From Streptomyces hygroscopicus subsp. hygroscopicus (GTDB lineage: Bacteria > Actinomycetota > Actinomycetes > Streptomycetales > Streptomycetaceae): 50,593 bases of DNA. This document shows positions 8,478-16,765 of the stretch, in pieces; the first letter of the stretch is position 1; the number at the start of each line of letters is the position of its first letter. The stretch lies in the NCBI RefSeq assembly GCF_001553455.1, contig NZ_BBOX01000212.1, forward strand, positions 1 to 50,593, written 5' to 3'. Position numbers and translations under genes: made by a program. The notes under the pieces were generated by a model. It was given only the letters and a program-made list of their open reading frames with translations. It was not told the origin of the DNA and made no database searches.

Positions 8478-9365
8478 ATGTCCCACACCAGTGACGAGAT
8501 CGCCAGCCAGCCGGAGTGCTGGGAGCGGGCGGTGCGCGAGACGGCGCGCCACGCCAAGGCGCTGCCCGCCGAGGGCGAGCGAGTCGCGGTCATCGGCTGC
8601 GGCACCTCGCTGTTCATGGCCCAGGCGTACGCCCAGCTGCGCGAGGGCCTCGGCCAGGGCATCACCGACGCCTTCCCGGCGTCCGAGGCGAAGCTGCACA
8701 GGCCGTACGACCGGATCCTCGCCCTGACCCGGTCCGGCACCACCACCGAGATCATCTCGGCGCTCCAGGAGGCCCCGGACCCGGTGCGGGTCACCACGGT
8801 CACCGCCGTCGCCGACTCCCCGGCGGCGGCCATGGCCGACGAGGTGATCTGCCTGGACTACGCCGACGAGCAGTCCGTGGTGCAGACCCGGTTCCCCACC
8901 ACCGAACTGCTGTTGCTCCGCGCCCACCTTGGGCTCCCCACCGACGACGCGCTCGCCGATCTGGCCACCGCGCTCACCGCGCCGCTGCCCGGCGAGCTGA
9001 CCGGGGCCGAGCAGATCACCTTCCTCGGGGCCGACTGGAGCGTGGGCCTCGCCCACGAGGCCGCGCTCAAGGTGCGCGAGGCGGCGGCCCACTGGACGGA
9101 GTCGTACTCCGCCATGGAGTACCGGCACGGCCCGGTCGCCGTGGCCCGGGAGGGGCGCGCGGTATGGAGCCTCGTCCCCGTGGCGGACTCCCTGGCCGAC
9201 CAGGTCCGGGCCACCGGGGCGTATCTGCGCCAGGGGGCCCTGGACCCGCTGGCCGAACTCGTCCTGGCGCAGCGCCTGGCCGTCCGCCTCGCCGAGAACG
9301 CCGGCCGGAACCCCGACCGGCCCGAGCACCTGACCCGCTCGGTCATCCTCGGCTCCCTCGGCTGA
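8478..9365 (+). CDS. SIS-domain sugar isomerase/deaminase (AgaS/GlmS-like)
   Basis: 295 residues with two SIS domains. The first has IGCGTSLFMAQ (Gly40-Ser44) and RSGTTTE (Ser86-Glu91), which bind the sugar phosphate. The second has MEYRHGPVAV, matching the Glu-His motif of the GlmS isomerase domain, and the C-terminus keeps NPDRPEHLTRSVI. There is no glutaminase domain, so it is a catabolic member. AgaS-type proteins convert galactosamine-6-phosphate to tagatose-6-phosphate and ammonia; FrlB-like deglycases are an alternative. Flanking by the kinase and the tagatose-bisphosphate-type aldolase favours the AgaS role. Confidence 0.85.
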   Translation: MSHTSDEIASQPECWERAVRETARHAKALPAEGERVAVIGCGTSLFMAQAYAQLREGLGQGITDAFPASEAKLHRPYDRILALTRSGTTTEIISALQEAPDPVRVTTVTAVADSPAAAMADEVICLDYADEQSVVQTRFPTTELLLLRAHLGLPTDDALADLATALTAPLPGELTGAEQITFLGADWSVGLAHEAALKVREAAAHWTESYSAMEYRHGPVAVAREGRAVWSLVPVADSLADQVRATGAYLRQGALDPLAELVLAQRLAVRLAENAGRNPDRPEHLTRSVILGSLG

Positions 9366-9416
9366 ACGAACCGAACCGCCCGCCCGACCCGCCCTTTCAC
9401 GCCCAGGACGTCTGCC

Positions 9417-10277
9417 ATGCCCCTCGCCTCCACCGACCGGGTCCTCGCCGCCACACCGCTGGCCGCGGGCGCCTTCAACGTCGTACTCATCGAGCAGCTC
9501 GAAGCGGTCCTCACCGGGGCGGCGCGGGCCCAGCTGCCGGTGATCGTGCAGATCAGTGAGAACGCGGTGGCCTACCACGGCGCGCTCGCGCCGCTCGCCG
9601 CCGCGGCCCACGCGGCCATCGACGCCACCGACGTGCCGGTGGCCCTCCACCTGGACCACGCCACCCGGACCGACCTCATCGAGGAGGCCGTGGCCCGCGG
9701 CTTCACCTCCGTGATGTACGACGGGGCGCACCTGCCCTGGGAGGAGAACGTGGCCCGCACCCGGGAGATCACCCAGTGGTGTCACGAACAGAAGGTGTTC
9801 GTGGAGGCGGAGCTGGGTGAGATCGGCGGAAAGGACGGAGCGCACGCGCCGGGTGTCCGCACCGACCCGGAGGAGGCGGCCCGGTTCGTCGCCGACACCG
9901 GGGTCGACGCCCTCGCGGTCGCGGTCGGCACCTCCCACCAGATGAGCGACCGCACCGCCACGGTGGACCTGGACCTGGTGCGCGCCCTGCGCGCGGCCGT
10001 CCCCGTGCCCCTGGTGCTGCACGGCTCCTCCGGGGCGGACGACGCGACGCTCCAGGCGTCCGTGTACGCGGGTATGAAGAAGATCAACATGTCGACCCAT
10101 CTGAACGCGGTCTTCACCGGAGCGGCCCGCGCGATGCTGGAGGCGGACCCCGCCCTGGTGGACCCGCGCCGCTATCTGCGGCCGGCCCGCCACGCCATGG
10201 CGGGCGAGGTGGCGCGGCTGCTGCGACAGCTCAACACCCCGCAGCCGGCGCCCGTGACCGCCTCGGCTCACCGGTGA
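9417..10277 (+). CDS. Class II fructose/tagatose-bisphosphate aldolase (AgaY/GatY-like)
   Basis: 286 residues, the usual length for short KbaY/GatY/AgaY aldolases. Zinc ligands fit His81 (in LHLDHATR), His174 (in VAVGTSHQMS) and His202 (in LVLHGSSGADD). The VEAELGEIGGKDG loop and KKINMSTHL phosphate-binding segment are also in place. It would split tagatose-1,6-bisphosphate into glyceraldehyde-3-phosphate and DHAP, ending the pathway. SHQ replaces the common AHG at the second ligand, a small deviation near the active site. It is the last gene of the block; a strong hairpin follows. Confidence 0.9.
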   Translation: MPLASTDRVLAATPLAAGAFNVVLIEQLEAVLTGAARAQLPVIVQISENAVAYHGALAPLAAAAHAAIDATDVPVALHLDHATRTDLIEEAVARGFTSVMYDGAHLPWEENVARTREITQWCHEQKVFVEAELGEIGGKDGAHAPGVRTDPEEAARFVADTGVDALAVAVGTSHQMSDRTATVDLDLVRALRAAVPVPLVLHGSSGADDATLQASVYAGMKKINMSTHLNAVFTGAARAMLEADPALVDPRRYLRPARHAMAGEVARLLRQLNTPQPAPVTASAHR

Positions 10278-10291
10278 GCAGGTTCCGCACC

Positions 10292-10309
10292 GGCACACCA
10301 TAGTGTGCC
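10292..10309. terminator. Small hairpin after the aldolase gene
   Basis: GGCACAC and GTGTGCC form a perfect 7-bp stem with a CATA loop, 14 bp after the aldolase stop codon. It may work together with the larger hairpin just downstream. Confidence 0.5.
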
Positions 10310-10333
10310 AAGCGCCCCGACCGGCCGGTGCGG

Positions 10334-10372
10334 GCGGCCGCGCGGCGTCGAACGGTGACGCCGCGCGGCCGC
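10334..10372. terminator. Strong terminator hairpin of the galactosamine block
   Basis: GCGGCCGCGCGGCGTC (10334-10349) pairs perfectly with 10357-10372 around a 7-base loop, giving a 16-bp GC stem. No U-tract follows, as is common in Streptomyces. It lies between the plus-strand operon and the convergent LysR gene. Confidence 0.75.
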
Positions 10373-10621
10373 GTGGGTCCGGGCTGGGTGCCATGGGGGT
10401 GCTTCAGCCGAGGTGGTCTGCGGGGTCGCGTGGGTCTGGGCCGGGTGCCATGGGGCCGTGGGGCCGGGTGGGTCCGGGCTGGGTGCCATGGGGTGCTTCA
10501 GCCGGGGTGGTGCGCGGGGCCGGGTGGGTCCGGGCTGGCTTCAGCCGGGGTGGTGCGCGGGGCCGCGTGGGTTTGGGCCGGGTGCCATGGGGGTGGTTCA
10601 GCCGGGGTCGTCCGCGGGGCC
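10371..10621. repeat. Imperfect ~57-bp tandem array reaching into the LysR stop codon
   Basis: About five units beginning GYGTGGGTCCGGGCTGGGTG, with lengths near 57, 38, 56, 43 and 57 bp; the short ones are internally deleted. Most units contain a CTTCAGCC or GTTCAGCC word. The last unit covers the stop codon (10598-10600) and the last codons of the minus-strand LysR gene, so the array looks like copies of that gene's 3' end. With the two hairpins it fills the gap between 10278 and 10597. Confidence 0.85.
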
Positions 10622-11562
10622 GTCGGCCACCTCGCGGAGCACCTCCCGCACCTGGCCGCGCAGCCATGCGTGGGCCGGATCGCCGTCGTACCGGTGGTGC
10701 CAGGTCACGACCATCGGGGCCGGGGGCAACTCCACGGGGAGCCGCCGGACCACGAGGCCGAGCCTGGCCGAGGCGGGCCGGCAGACCCGTTCGGCGACGA
10801 TGACCGCCGCGTCCGAACGGGACACCACCTCCAGCGCCGCGGCGCTCGTCGGCAGGGAGGCGATCACCCGCCGGCGCAGGCCCCGTTCCGCGAAGGCGTC
10901 GTCGACGGCGCCGTGCAGGCGGCCCCGGCGCGAGACGGTCACGAAGGACATCCGGCCGAGCTTGTCCGCGTCGACCTTCCCCTTGGCGAGCGGATGCCCC
11001 CGCCGCAGCGCCAGGACCATCCGGTCGGTGCCCACCACCTCGGAGGAGATCTCCGGACGGTCGGGTTCGCTCGCGCCGATCTCCAGGTCCACATGGCCAC
11101 GGGTGGGGTCGCGCTGGTCGGCCGAGGGCTCGGCCGGCAGGCTCAGGCGGACGTTCGGGGCCGTGGCGCCGGTCCTGGCGATCAGGGGGGGGCGGCGAGG
11201 ACGCCCAGCAGCGCGTCATGGCCCCGCACCGTGAAGTGCCGGTTCAGCCGGGCCAGGTCCAGGTCGTGCACGGGGGTGAGTACGGCGGTGGCCCGCCGGA
11301 CCAGTTCGCGCGTCTCCTCGCGCAGCTCCAGGGCGCGCGGGGTCGGGACCATGGTGCGGCCGACGCGCACCAGGATGTCGTCGCCGGTCGCCCGGCGGAT
11401 CCGGGCCAGCGTCCGGCTCATCGCCGGTGGCGAGAGGTTCAGCCGGTCCGCCGCGGCGGTCACGCTGTTCTCCTCCAGCAGCGCGTCGAGCGCCACGAGC
11501 AAGTTGAGATCTACGTGCGCCACGGTAAGGCGTGTCCGCGGGCGGATCGCCCCGGACGTCAT
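10598..11562 (-). pseudogene. LysR-family regulator broken by a frameshift in an 8-G run
   Basis: Two adjacent minus-strand frames make one LysR protein. The first (11562 down to about 11182) has the HTH domain: HVDLNLLVALDALLEENSVT, then AADRLNLSPPAMSRTLARIR. The second (to 10598) has the substrate-binding domain: EISSEVVGTDRMVLALRRGH to the end. They meet at eight consecutive G on the plus strand (11185-11192), where one indel would restore a protein of roughly 310 residues. It may be a true pseudogene, a phase-variable slippage site, or a sequencing error. A GTG at 11523 (VAHVDLN) is an alternative start. It follows the NIPSNAP gene in the same direction. Confidence 0.8.
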
Positions 11563-11604
11563 GTCCGCCGCGGCCGGTGCCCGGAACGCCGGACCGGCAC
11601 CGGG

Positions 11605-12219
11605 TCAGCGGAGCGGGGAGATGGGGGTGGGCAGGGCGATCGTGGAGGTGGCGTGGGCGATGTTCTCCGGGCCGTTCTCGGGGGGCCAGATGCCGCGTGC
11701 GTAGGCGTCGCGGCGGATCTCCAGCCGTGCGTTGAGGTCGGGGAAGGGCCAGATGTGGGTGATGCGGGGGACGCCGTCCAGGCCGTACATGGCCGTTGTC
11801 AGGGGGTGGAGCCGGGTGCGCTCGGGCACCGCGGCCTCCCATCCGGCCATCGTGGGCACCAGGCCGCCGACCTTGAGGTGGTAGGTGCGGAACTCGTACA
11901 CGGAGCCGTAGCGGCCCGGCTCGACCGGTGGCAGGAAGGGGAACGGCGCGTAGCTCTCCACCTGGAAGGCGGTCAGGTGCTCCCCGATGCCGAACGGGTC
12001 CGTGCTGGTGAGGACGCGTCGGCGCTCCTCGGTGAGCTCCTCCGTGCTCTCGAAGCCGCGCAGGACCAGCAGCTGTCCGACGATCACGCCGTGTTCGGGC
12101 TCCCAGCAGCCGAGCAGCCGGCCGCCGGTGGAGGGGCTCGTGGTGTAGGACTCCAGCGCGGACAGGGCCTTCGGCACGCTGCGCAGGGTGAGGGAGAGGG
12201 TGGCGAGTTCGTAGAGCAT
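11605..12219 (-). CDS. NIPSNAP-family protein
   Basis: 204 residues with two ferredoxin-like NIPSNAP repeats: MLYELATLSL at the N-terminus and SVYEFRTYHLKVGGL at about residue 107, the typical Y-E-R-T-Y pattern. Members are small dimeric alpha/beta-barrel proteins whose substrates are mostly unknown; some are linked to redox or small-molecule metabolism. GGAGG lies nine bases before the ATG. It is divergent from a TetR gene, with a palindrome between them, so it is the likely target of that regulator. LysR follows 42 bp downstream on the same strand. Confidence 0.85.
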   Translation of the reverse strand: MLYELATLSLTLRSVPKALSALESYTTSPSTGGRLLGCWEPEHGVIVGQLLVLRGFESTEELTEERRRVLTSTDPFGIGEHLTAFQVESYAPFPFLPPVEPGRYGSVYEFRTYHLKVGGLVPTMAGWEAAVPERTRLHPLTTAMYGLDGVPRITHIWPFPDLNARLEIRRDAYARGIWPPENGPENIAHATSTIALPTPISPLR

Positions 12220-12334
12220 GGTGGGTGTCCTCCGGTCGTTCCGGTGCGGTCGCTCTCTCCTGGGCCGGGCGGACGAGCCGCTCCCGCGGCGTCGCCGCTC
12301 CCGCGCGGCGGGATTGCGCTGCCCGAGCGCCCCA

Positions 12335-12360
12335 AACTAAAGTGAAACATCACTTCAGTT
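12335..12360. promoter_or_regulatory. Operator palindrome between NIPSNAP and TetR genes
   Basis: Arm AACTAAAGTG (12335-12344), six-base spacer AAACAT, arm CACTTCAGTT (12351-12360); nine of ten pairs match. It sits in the divergent gap, 30 bp before the TetR start, and stands out as AT-rich in this sequence. This is the expected place and size for a TetR-family operator. Confidence 0.7.
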
Positions 12361-12389
12361 ACGAGGCAAGCGCAGAGGAGGGGCCGCCC

Positions 12390-13028
12390 GTGGACACCCC
12401 CGCCGAGGTAGCCGAGAGCCGCGGAGTGCCGGACCGCCCCCGGCGGCCGCGCAGTGCGCGGGCGCATGACGCGGTGCTGACCGCCACCAGCGCGCTGATG
12501 CGCGAGGACGGCGTGGCCGCGGTCACCATCGACCGCGTCGCCGGCCGGTCCGGGGTGAGCACGGCGACCATCTACAAGCACTGGCCCTGCAAGGCCGCGA
12601 TCATGGCGGAGGCGTTCGGCCGGGACACGGCCGAGGCGGTGGCGTTCCCCGACACCGGCCGTCCCATCGACGACCTGGTCACCTTCGCGACCGACCTGCT
12701 GACCTACTACACCAGCCCCGACGGCGCCCTCTTCGGGCAGCTGCTGGCCGCCTGCGCGACCGAGCCGCAGGCGGCGCCGTACTTCCACGAGTTCTTCCTG
12801 ACGCCCCGCCGGGCGGCGCTGGAGCCGTACTGGGAGCGGGCCGCCGCGGCGGGCCTGACCCGGCCGGGAGTGGACGCGTCGACGGCCACGGACGTGCTGC
12901 TGGGCGCGCTGACCTTCCGCCTGATGGCCCGGCACGAGTCGCTGGCCCCCGAGGAGGTGCGCAAGCTGGTGGAGTACGCCCTGCACGGCCTGCTCCTGCC
13001 GGCGGCCGGCGCGGCGGACACACCGTAG
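12390..13028 (+). CDS. TetR-family transcriptional repressor
   Basis: 212 residues. The HTH spans about residues 25-65: VAAVTIDRVAGRSGVSTATI followed by YKHWPCKAAIMAEAF. The rest is an all-helical ligand and dimer domain of the C-terminal TetR type. The GTG at 12390 has GAGGAGGGG upstream; the frame stays open further up but that would include the operator. It probably represses itself and the divergent NIPSNAP gene through the palindrome at 12335-12360. The ligand cannot be told from sequence. Confidence 0.9.
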   Translation: MDTPAEVAESRGVPDRPRRPRSARAHDAVLTATSALMREDGVAAVTIDRVAGRSGVSTATIYKHWPCKAAIMAEAFGRDTAEAVAFPDTGRPIDDLVTFATDLLTYYTSPDGALFGQLLAACATEPQAAPYFHEFFLTPRRAALEPYWERAAAAGLTRPGVDASTATDVLLGALTFRLMARHESLAPEEVRKLVEYALHGLLLPAAGAADTP

Positions 13029-13034
13029 GGCTCC

Positions 13035-13062
13035 CCGTGGCCCCGCCCCGGCGGGGCCACGG
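13035..13062. terminator. Bidirectional terminator between TetR and GH43 genes
   Basis: CCGTGGCCCCGCC (13035-13047) pairs perfectly with 13050-13062, giving a 13-bp stem between the two convergent genes. The formal two-base loop would open by a few pairs in practice. Confidence 0.75.
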
Positions 13063-13075
13063 ATGTGCCGCGGGC

Positions 13076-14524
13076 TCAGCGCGTGTACACCTCCGCGCGG
13101 TCCACGCTCACGAACGCCGCACCCGACTGGGCGTTGTGCTCGCCGGTCACGCGGACGCGCAGGGTGTGCCTGCCGTAGGGCAGCCGGGGGCTGCGGTACT
13201 GCAGGGTCTCGCCGGTGCGGATCGCGCCGTAGAAGTCGACGCGCTGTTCCGCGCCGCCGTCGATGCTGAGGGCGGCGATGCCGTTGCCGGTGTCGCGGAC
13301 CGACAGCAGGGCGATCCGGGTTCCGGTGAAGGTGAACGTGGCGGTGTTGCCCGCCCGGTCGCTCCAGTGGTCATCGCTCCAGAAGCACTGGGTGGCGCAG
13401 CCGGTGCCCGAGTTCCAGGTGCCCGTGTAGGCGACGCTTCCGCCACCGCTGGACCGGCCGTCGTCGTTGATCCAGTACGTGCCCGCCCCCGGGTCGCCGG
13501 AGGGCAGGTCCTGGGTCGCCCCCATGGCGAGCGGACGGCCCGGGTTCGGGCTGCCGTCGGCGTTCCAGGTGATCTTCTGGGCGCGGGTGGTGCGGTCGGT
13601 GTAGGTGTACGTGGACGTGGTCTTGGCGTGGTAGACGATCCAGTCCTCGGTGCCGTCGGGGGAGCGGAAGAACGCGTGGTGACCGGGGCCGTAGACGCCG
13701 TGGTCGTCGGCGCGGGAGAACACCGCGCCGCTGTGCTGGGTCCAGTTGCCCGGCACCAGCGGATCGGCACCGGACGGCAGGGACATCATCCAGACCTGGT
13801 AGTCCGGCTTGCCCGTGTCGCAGGTGGAGTACGTCATCCAGGTGCGGCCGTTGCGGTACAGGAACTCGGCCCCTTCGCGCACCTCGGGGCAGCCGCCGGC
13901 CGCGTTGAGCGCGACGGCGTCGCCGGAGACGGTGTACGGGTTGGACATCGGGGCGATGTTGATGCCGTTGTGCTGGTACTGGTTGATGCCGGAGTAGGCC
14001 AGGTACAGGCGCCCGTTGTGCTGGAGGATCCCGGGGTCGATGGCGAAGTCGATGGCGTGGTTGGGCGGCGTCAGACGGGATTTGAAGTGGTAGGGGCCGG
14101 CCGGGTCGTCACGGTCGGACTCCAGGACGTAGATCCTGTGGTGGTCGTCCACGCCGTCGTCGGCCGTGTAGTAGAGGTACCAGCGCCCGTTGAAGCGGTA
14201 GAACTCCGGTGCCCAGATGTGCTGGTTGCGGGAGCTGTCGGAGTCCGTCCACACGGTGAGGGGATCGGCGTCGAGCAAGGTGCCCAGGGAGGACGAGCGC
14301 CACATCCGGATGCTGTCGCCCTGCGTGGTGGTCAGGTAGTAGGACCCGTTCCAGAAGGTCATGTACGGGTCGGGGCCGGTGTTGAGCGGATTGCGGAAGG
14401 TGCCCGCGGCGGCCTGCGGCGCCGCCGCGGTGGCCGCCGGGGCCGAGACGAGGCCGCACAGGACGGCCAGGAGTGCGGTGAGCAGTGCCGCGAGGCGGCG
14501 GGCGGTGCGGGGCCCTGGGCCCAT
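13076..14524 (-). CDS. Secreted GH43-type glycosidase with C-terminal carbohydrate-binding domain
   Basis: 482 residues. A Sec signal peptide ends near ATAAAP (about 33-36). The five-bladed GH43 domain follows to about residue 340, with acid residues in TGPDPYMTF (base), HAIDFAIDPGIL (pKa modulator) and VREGAEFLYR (acid). The C-terminal ~120 residues (VAYTGTWNSG to the end, with FTFTGTRIALLSVRDTGNGI) are a jelly-roll binding domain. GH43 members act on arabinofuranosyl, xylosyl or galactofuranosyl links; the exact sugar cannot be decided. It has its own promoter space, since a hairpin closes the upstream GH76 gene. Confidence 0.88.
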   Translation of the reverse strand: MGPGPRTARRLAALLTALLAVLCGLVSAPAATAAAPQAAAGTFRNPLNTGPDPYMTFWNGSYYLTTTQGDSIRMWRSSSLGTLLDADPLTVWTDSDSSRNQHIWAPEFYRFNGRWYLYYTADDGVDDHHRIYVLESDRDDPAGPYHFKSRLTPPNHAIDFAIDPGILQHNGRLYLAYSGINQYQHNGINIAPMSNPYTVSGDAVALNAAGGCPEVREGAEFLYRNGRTWMTYSTCDTGKPDYQVWMMSLPSGADPLVPGNWTQHSGAVFSRADDHGVYGPGHHAFFRSPDGTEDWIVYHAKTTSTYTYTDRTTRAQKITWNADGSPNPGRPLAMGATQDLPSGDPGAGTYWINDDGRSSGGGSVAYTGTWNSGTGCATQCFWSDDHWSDRAGNTATFTFTGTRIALLSVRDTGNGIAALSIDGGAEQRVDFYGAIRTGETLQYRSPRLPYGRHTLRVRVTGEHNAQSGAAFVSVDRAEVYTR

Positions 14525-14792
14525 GGGTCGCCCTACCTTTCAAGTAGTGGGTTTGAACTGGTCATTCGTAAGATCGGTGAACCCAGGGGCTCTGGGTATG
14601 GCTGCATGGGTTTCGCCCGCCGACGTCTGAACGTCCTGTGGGCCATGATCCGCGACGGAGCGTGCTACCAAGCCACACCACCGGTCACGGCAGCGGCTTG
14701 ACATCAGCATTGGGAAGCTCCTTACATCGGATACGAGCGCGGGTGGTGGGGGGTCCGGAGAAGGCGGGCGGCCCGTCGCGTGGCGCGACGGG
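14525..14792 (-). promoter_or_regulatory. Promoter region of the GH43 gene
   Basis: The 268-bp gap contains, just upstream of the start (about 14540-14590), an AT-richer stretch read on the plus strand as GTGGGTTTGAACTGGTCATT and GTGAACCC. The GGGTTT/GAACCC words could be half-sites of a regulator. No confident -35/-10 pair was assigned. Confidence 0.35.
14772..14792 (-). terminator. Hairpin directly after the GH76 stop codon
   Basis: CCCGTCGCG and CGCGACGGG pair perfectly around a three-base loop; the stem abuts the stop codon at 14793-14795. It separates GH76 transcription from the downstream GH43 gene. Confidence 0.75.
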
Positions 14793-16643
14793 TCACCGGT
14801 CGTCCGCGGCGGTCAGCGCTCCCAGCGCACTGGCCTGGGTGCGCCAGTCCACCTGGTTGGGGGCGGTGCCCGCCCAGCGCTGGCCGAGCCGGTTGAGGGA
14901 GTCCCGGTCGGTGCTCCAGATCGAGTCGGCCTGCTTCGTGAGGTACGTCCGGTACGCGGCCGATCCGGTGGCGTCCGCGAGGTCGGCGAAGTGCCGCATG
15001 AAGATGCCCTTGAACTGCTTCTGGTTGTCGTCGCACGCGTTCGTGCCGGTGTCGCAGGACTCGGTCAGGACGCCGTCGCGGGTCAGCGCGGTGGAGGAGG
15101 TCGCGGCGTCGGCCAGGCGCCGGGCGATGTCCAGGTACCGGCCCTTCCCGGTGGACCGCCACAGCTGGGTGAAGGCGCCGATGGCGAGCCCCTGGTTGTA
15201 GCTCCACACGGTCTGGCCGTTGTTGCGGCAGTCGCCGGTCAGCCCGTCGTTGACCAGACCCGAACCGTTGATCAGCCCGCTGTTCAGGTACCAGGTCGCG
15301 GCCGTGGCCGCCCGGCCGCCCCAGACGGTGTCACCGGGGACCCGGCTGTGCAGTGACGTCGTCAGCCACAGGTACAGCCCGTTGGTCACCGCGTTCTTGT
15401 AGGTGCGCTCCCGGTCCCACCACACACCGCCGCCGCAGGTGCCGGTGTCCCAGTACTGGTGGACGTAATCGGCGATGGTGACCGCCTCGTTCAGGTACCG
15501 CCGCTCATGGGTGTAGTCGTACGCGGTCAGCCAGGCCACCCCCCACCAGGCCGCGTCGTCGATGGCGCGGCTGATGAAATGGCCCTCCACCGCGTCGGAG
15601 CTGCGGACGCCCGCCGGGAAGGTGCCGCGGTTCTGCTCGAAGGTGCGGGCGATGACCCAGTCGTAGTCATGCCGCCCGGTGCGCTGGGCGAAGTCGATGA
15701 GCGAGGTGACCGCCACCGCCGAGTTCCACCAACTGCTGCGCCACCAGCCCTCGTACGGCTGGTACGAGGCCATCAGCGCGTCCGCCGCGCCCCGCGCCCG
15801 GCTCGGCGCCGGTCTGACCCAGGCCGTGCAGCTGCCCTCCTGGTGGGCGGCCTCGCGGCCGCAGGCGCGGACCGCGCCGCCGAACAGCAGCCCGCGCGGA
15901 TCCCGGGTGGCGAACATGGCCGTGCGCGCGGAGGTCTTGCCCGCGGACACCCGGGTACGGCCGAGCGAGGAGCCCTCGGGCCAGGTCGCGCCGTTGTCCC
16001 AGGAGCGGTCGAGCCAGATCTCGTCGCCCGTGCCGCCGCTGCCGATGACGCCCCACGCCATTCCGTTCTTCTGGTCGACGTGCAGGCTGATGGTGCGCCC
16101 GAACAGCGTGGTCGACGGCACCGGGCGGTCGTCGCCCGCCGCGGTGGCGGGATCGGCGCCGTCACAGAACGAACCGTCGCACACCTTCGGGTAGACCCAG
16201 TCGGTGCAGGTGACGCCGGTGGCGTCGGCGCAGGCGCGCACCCAGCCGCGCCGGTGCCCCACCGGGTCGGTGAGGTTGTACATCAGGGTGCGGGTGCCGG
16301 TCCAGGTGCCGGGGATGCTCGCCTTGCCGAGCAGACCGTCCCAGGAGGCGCCCCGGTCCCAGGAGCGGTCGAGCCAGACCGCGTCACCGGTCACACCGTT
16401 GTCGATGCTGGCCCACGCCATGTCGTCGGGGTCGGACACGTGCAGCCGGAGGATCCGGCCGTTGAGGTTCACCTGTGGCACCGGGAAGGTGTCGCGCTGC
16501 GCCTTGGAGGGGTCGAGGGTGTCGCACGCCAGTGCGCAGACCGGGGTCGCGGCGCGGGCGGGTGCGGGGAGGACGGCGAGGCCGGCCAGGGCGATGGCCA
16601 GGGTCAGGAGGCCGCGGAGGAGCCGATGGAGACGCGCTGACAT
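14793..16643 (-). CDS. Secreted GH76 alpha-1,6-mannanase-type enzyme with duplicated N-terminal domain
   Basis: 616 residues. A signal peptide ends near APARA (about 28-31). Two tandem ~100-residue repeats follow (about 45-145 and 170-275), each with MAW, a TGD.xWLDRSWD core and a C-terminal W-V segment. The GH76 (alpha/alpha)6 barrel fills the rest: WWRSSWWNSAVAVTSLIDFA, then AIDDAAWWGVAWLTAYDY with the paired Asp that are the catalytic residues of the family, then GGGVWWDRERTYKNAVTNGL. GH76 enzymes are endo-alpha-1,6-mannanases acting on yeast and fungal mannans. The paired repeats are probably carbohydrate- or wall-binding; they match nothing I can name. Confidence 0.88.
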   Translation of the reverse strand: MSARLHRLLRGLLTLAIALAGLAVLPAPARAATPVCALACDTLDPSKAQRDTFPVPQVNLNGRILRLHVSDPDDMAWASIDNGVTGDAVWLDRSWDRGASWDGLLGKASIPGTWTGTRTLMYNLTDPVGHRRGWVRACADATGVTCTDWVYPKVCDGSFCDGADPATAAGDDRPVPSTTLFGRTISLHVDQKNGMAWGVIGSGGTGDEIWLDRSWDNGATWPEGSSLGRTRVSAGKTSARTAMFATRDPRGLLFGGAVRACGREAAHQEGSCTAWVRPAPSRARGAADALMASYQPYEGWWRSSWWNSAVAVTSLIDFAQRTGRHDYDWVIARTFEQNRGTFPAGVRSSDAVEGHFISRAIDDAAWWGVAWLTAYDYTHERRYLNEAVTIADYVHQYWDTGTCGGGVWWDRERTYKNAVTNGLYLWLTTSLHSRVPGDTVWGGRAATAATWYLNSGLINGSGLVNDGLTGDCRNNGQTVWSYNQGLAIGAFTQLWRSTGKGRYLDIARRLADAATSSTALTRDGVLTESCDTGTNACDDNQKQFKGIFMRHFADLADATGSAAYRTYLTKQADSIWSTDRDSLNRLGQRWAGTAPNQVDWRTQASALGALTAADDR

Positions 16644-16700
16644 GACGTACCCGCCTTTCCGTGGGGGCCGTGCGCGTGGGAGGTGGGGGAGGAGAGCGGC

Positions 16701-16727
16701 GGCGGCCGCCCGTGCGGGGCGGCCGCC
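16701..16727 (-). terminator. Hairpin after the GH2 gene
   Basis: GGCGGCCGCC occurs at 16701-16710 and again at 16718-16727; the two pair perfectly around a 7-base loop. It lies in the 122-bp gap between the GH2 stop and the GH76 start. Confidence 0.6.
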
Positions 16728-16765
16728 GAAGGCGCGGGCCGGTCAGTCCGTGCCCGCGGGGCCGT

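Noticed and set aside
13037..14701. Long plus-strand frame opposite the GH43 gene
   Set aside because: Val/Gly/Ala-rich antisense product without family features; GH43 is on the other strand.
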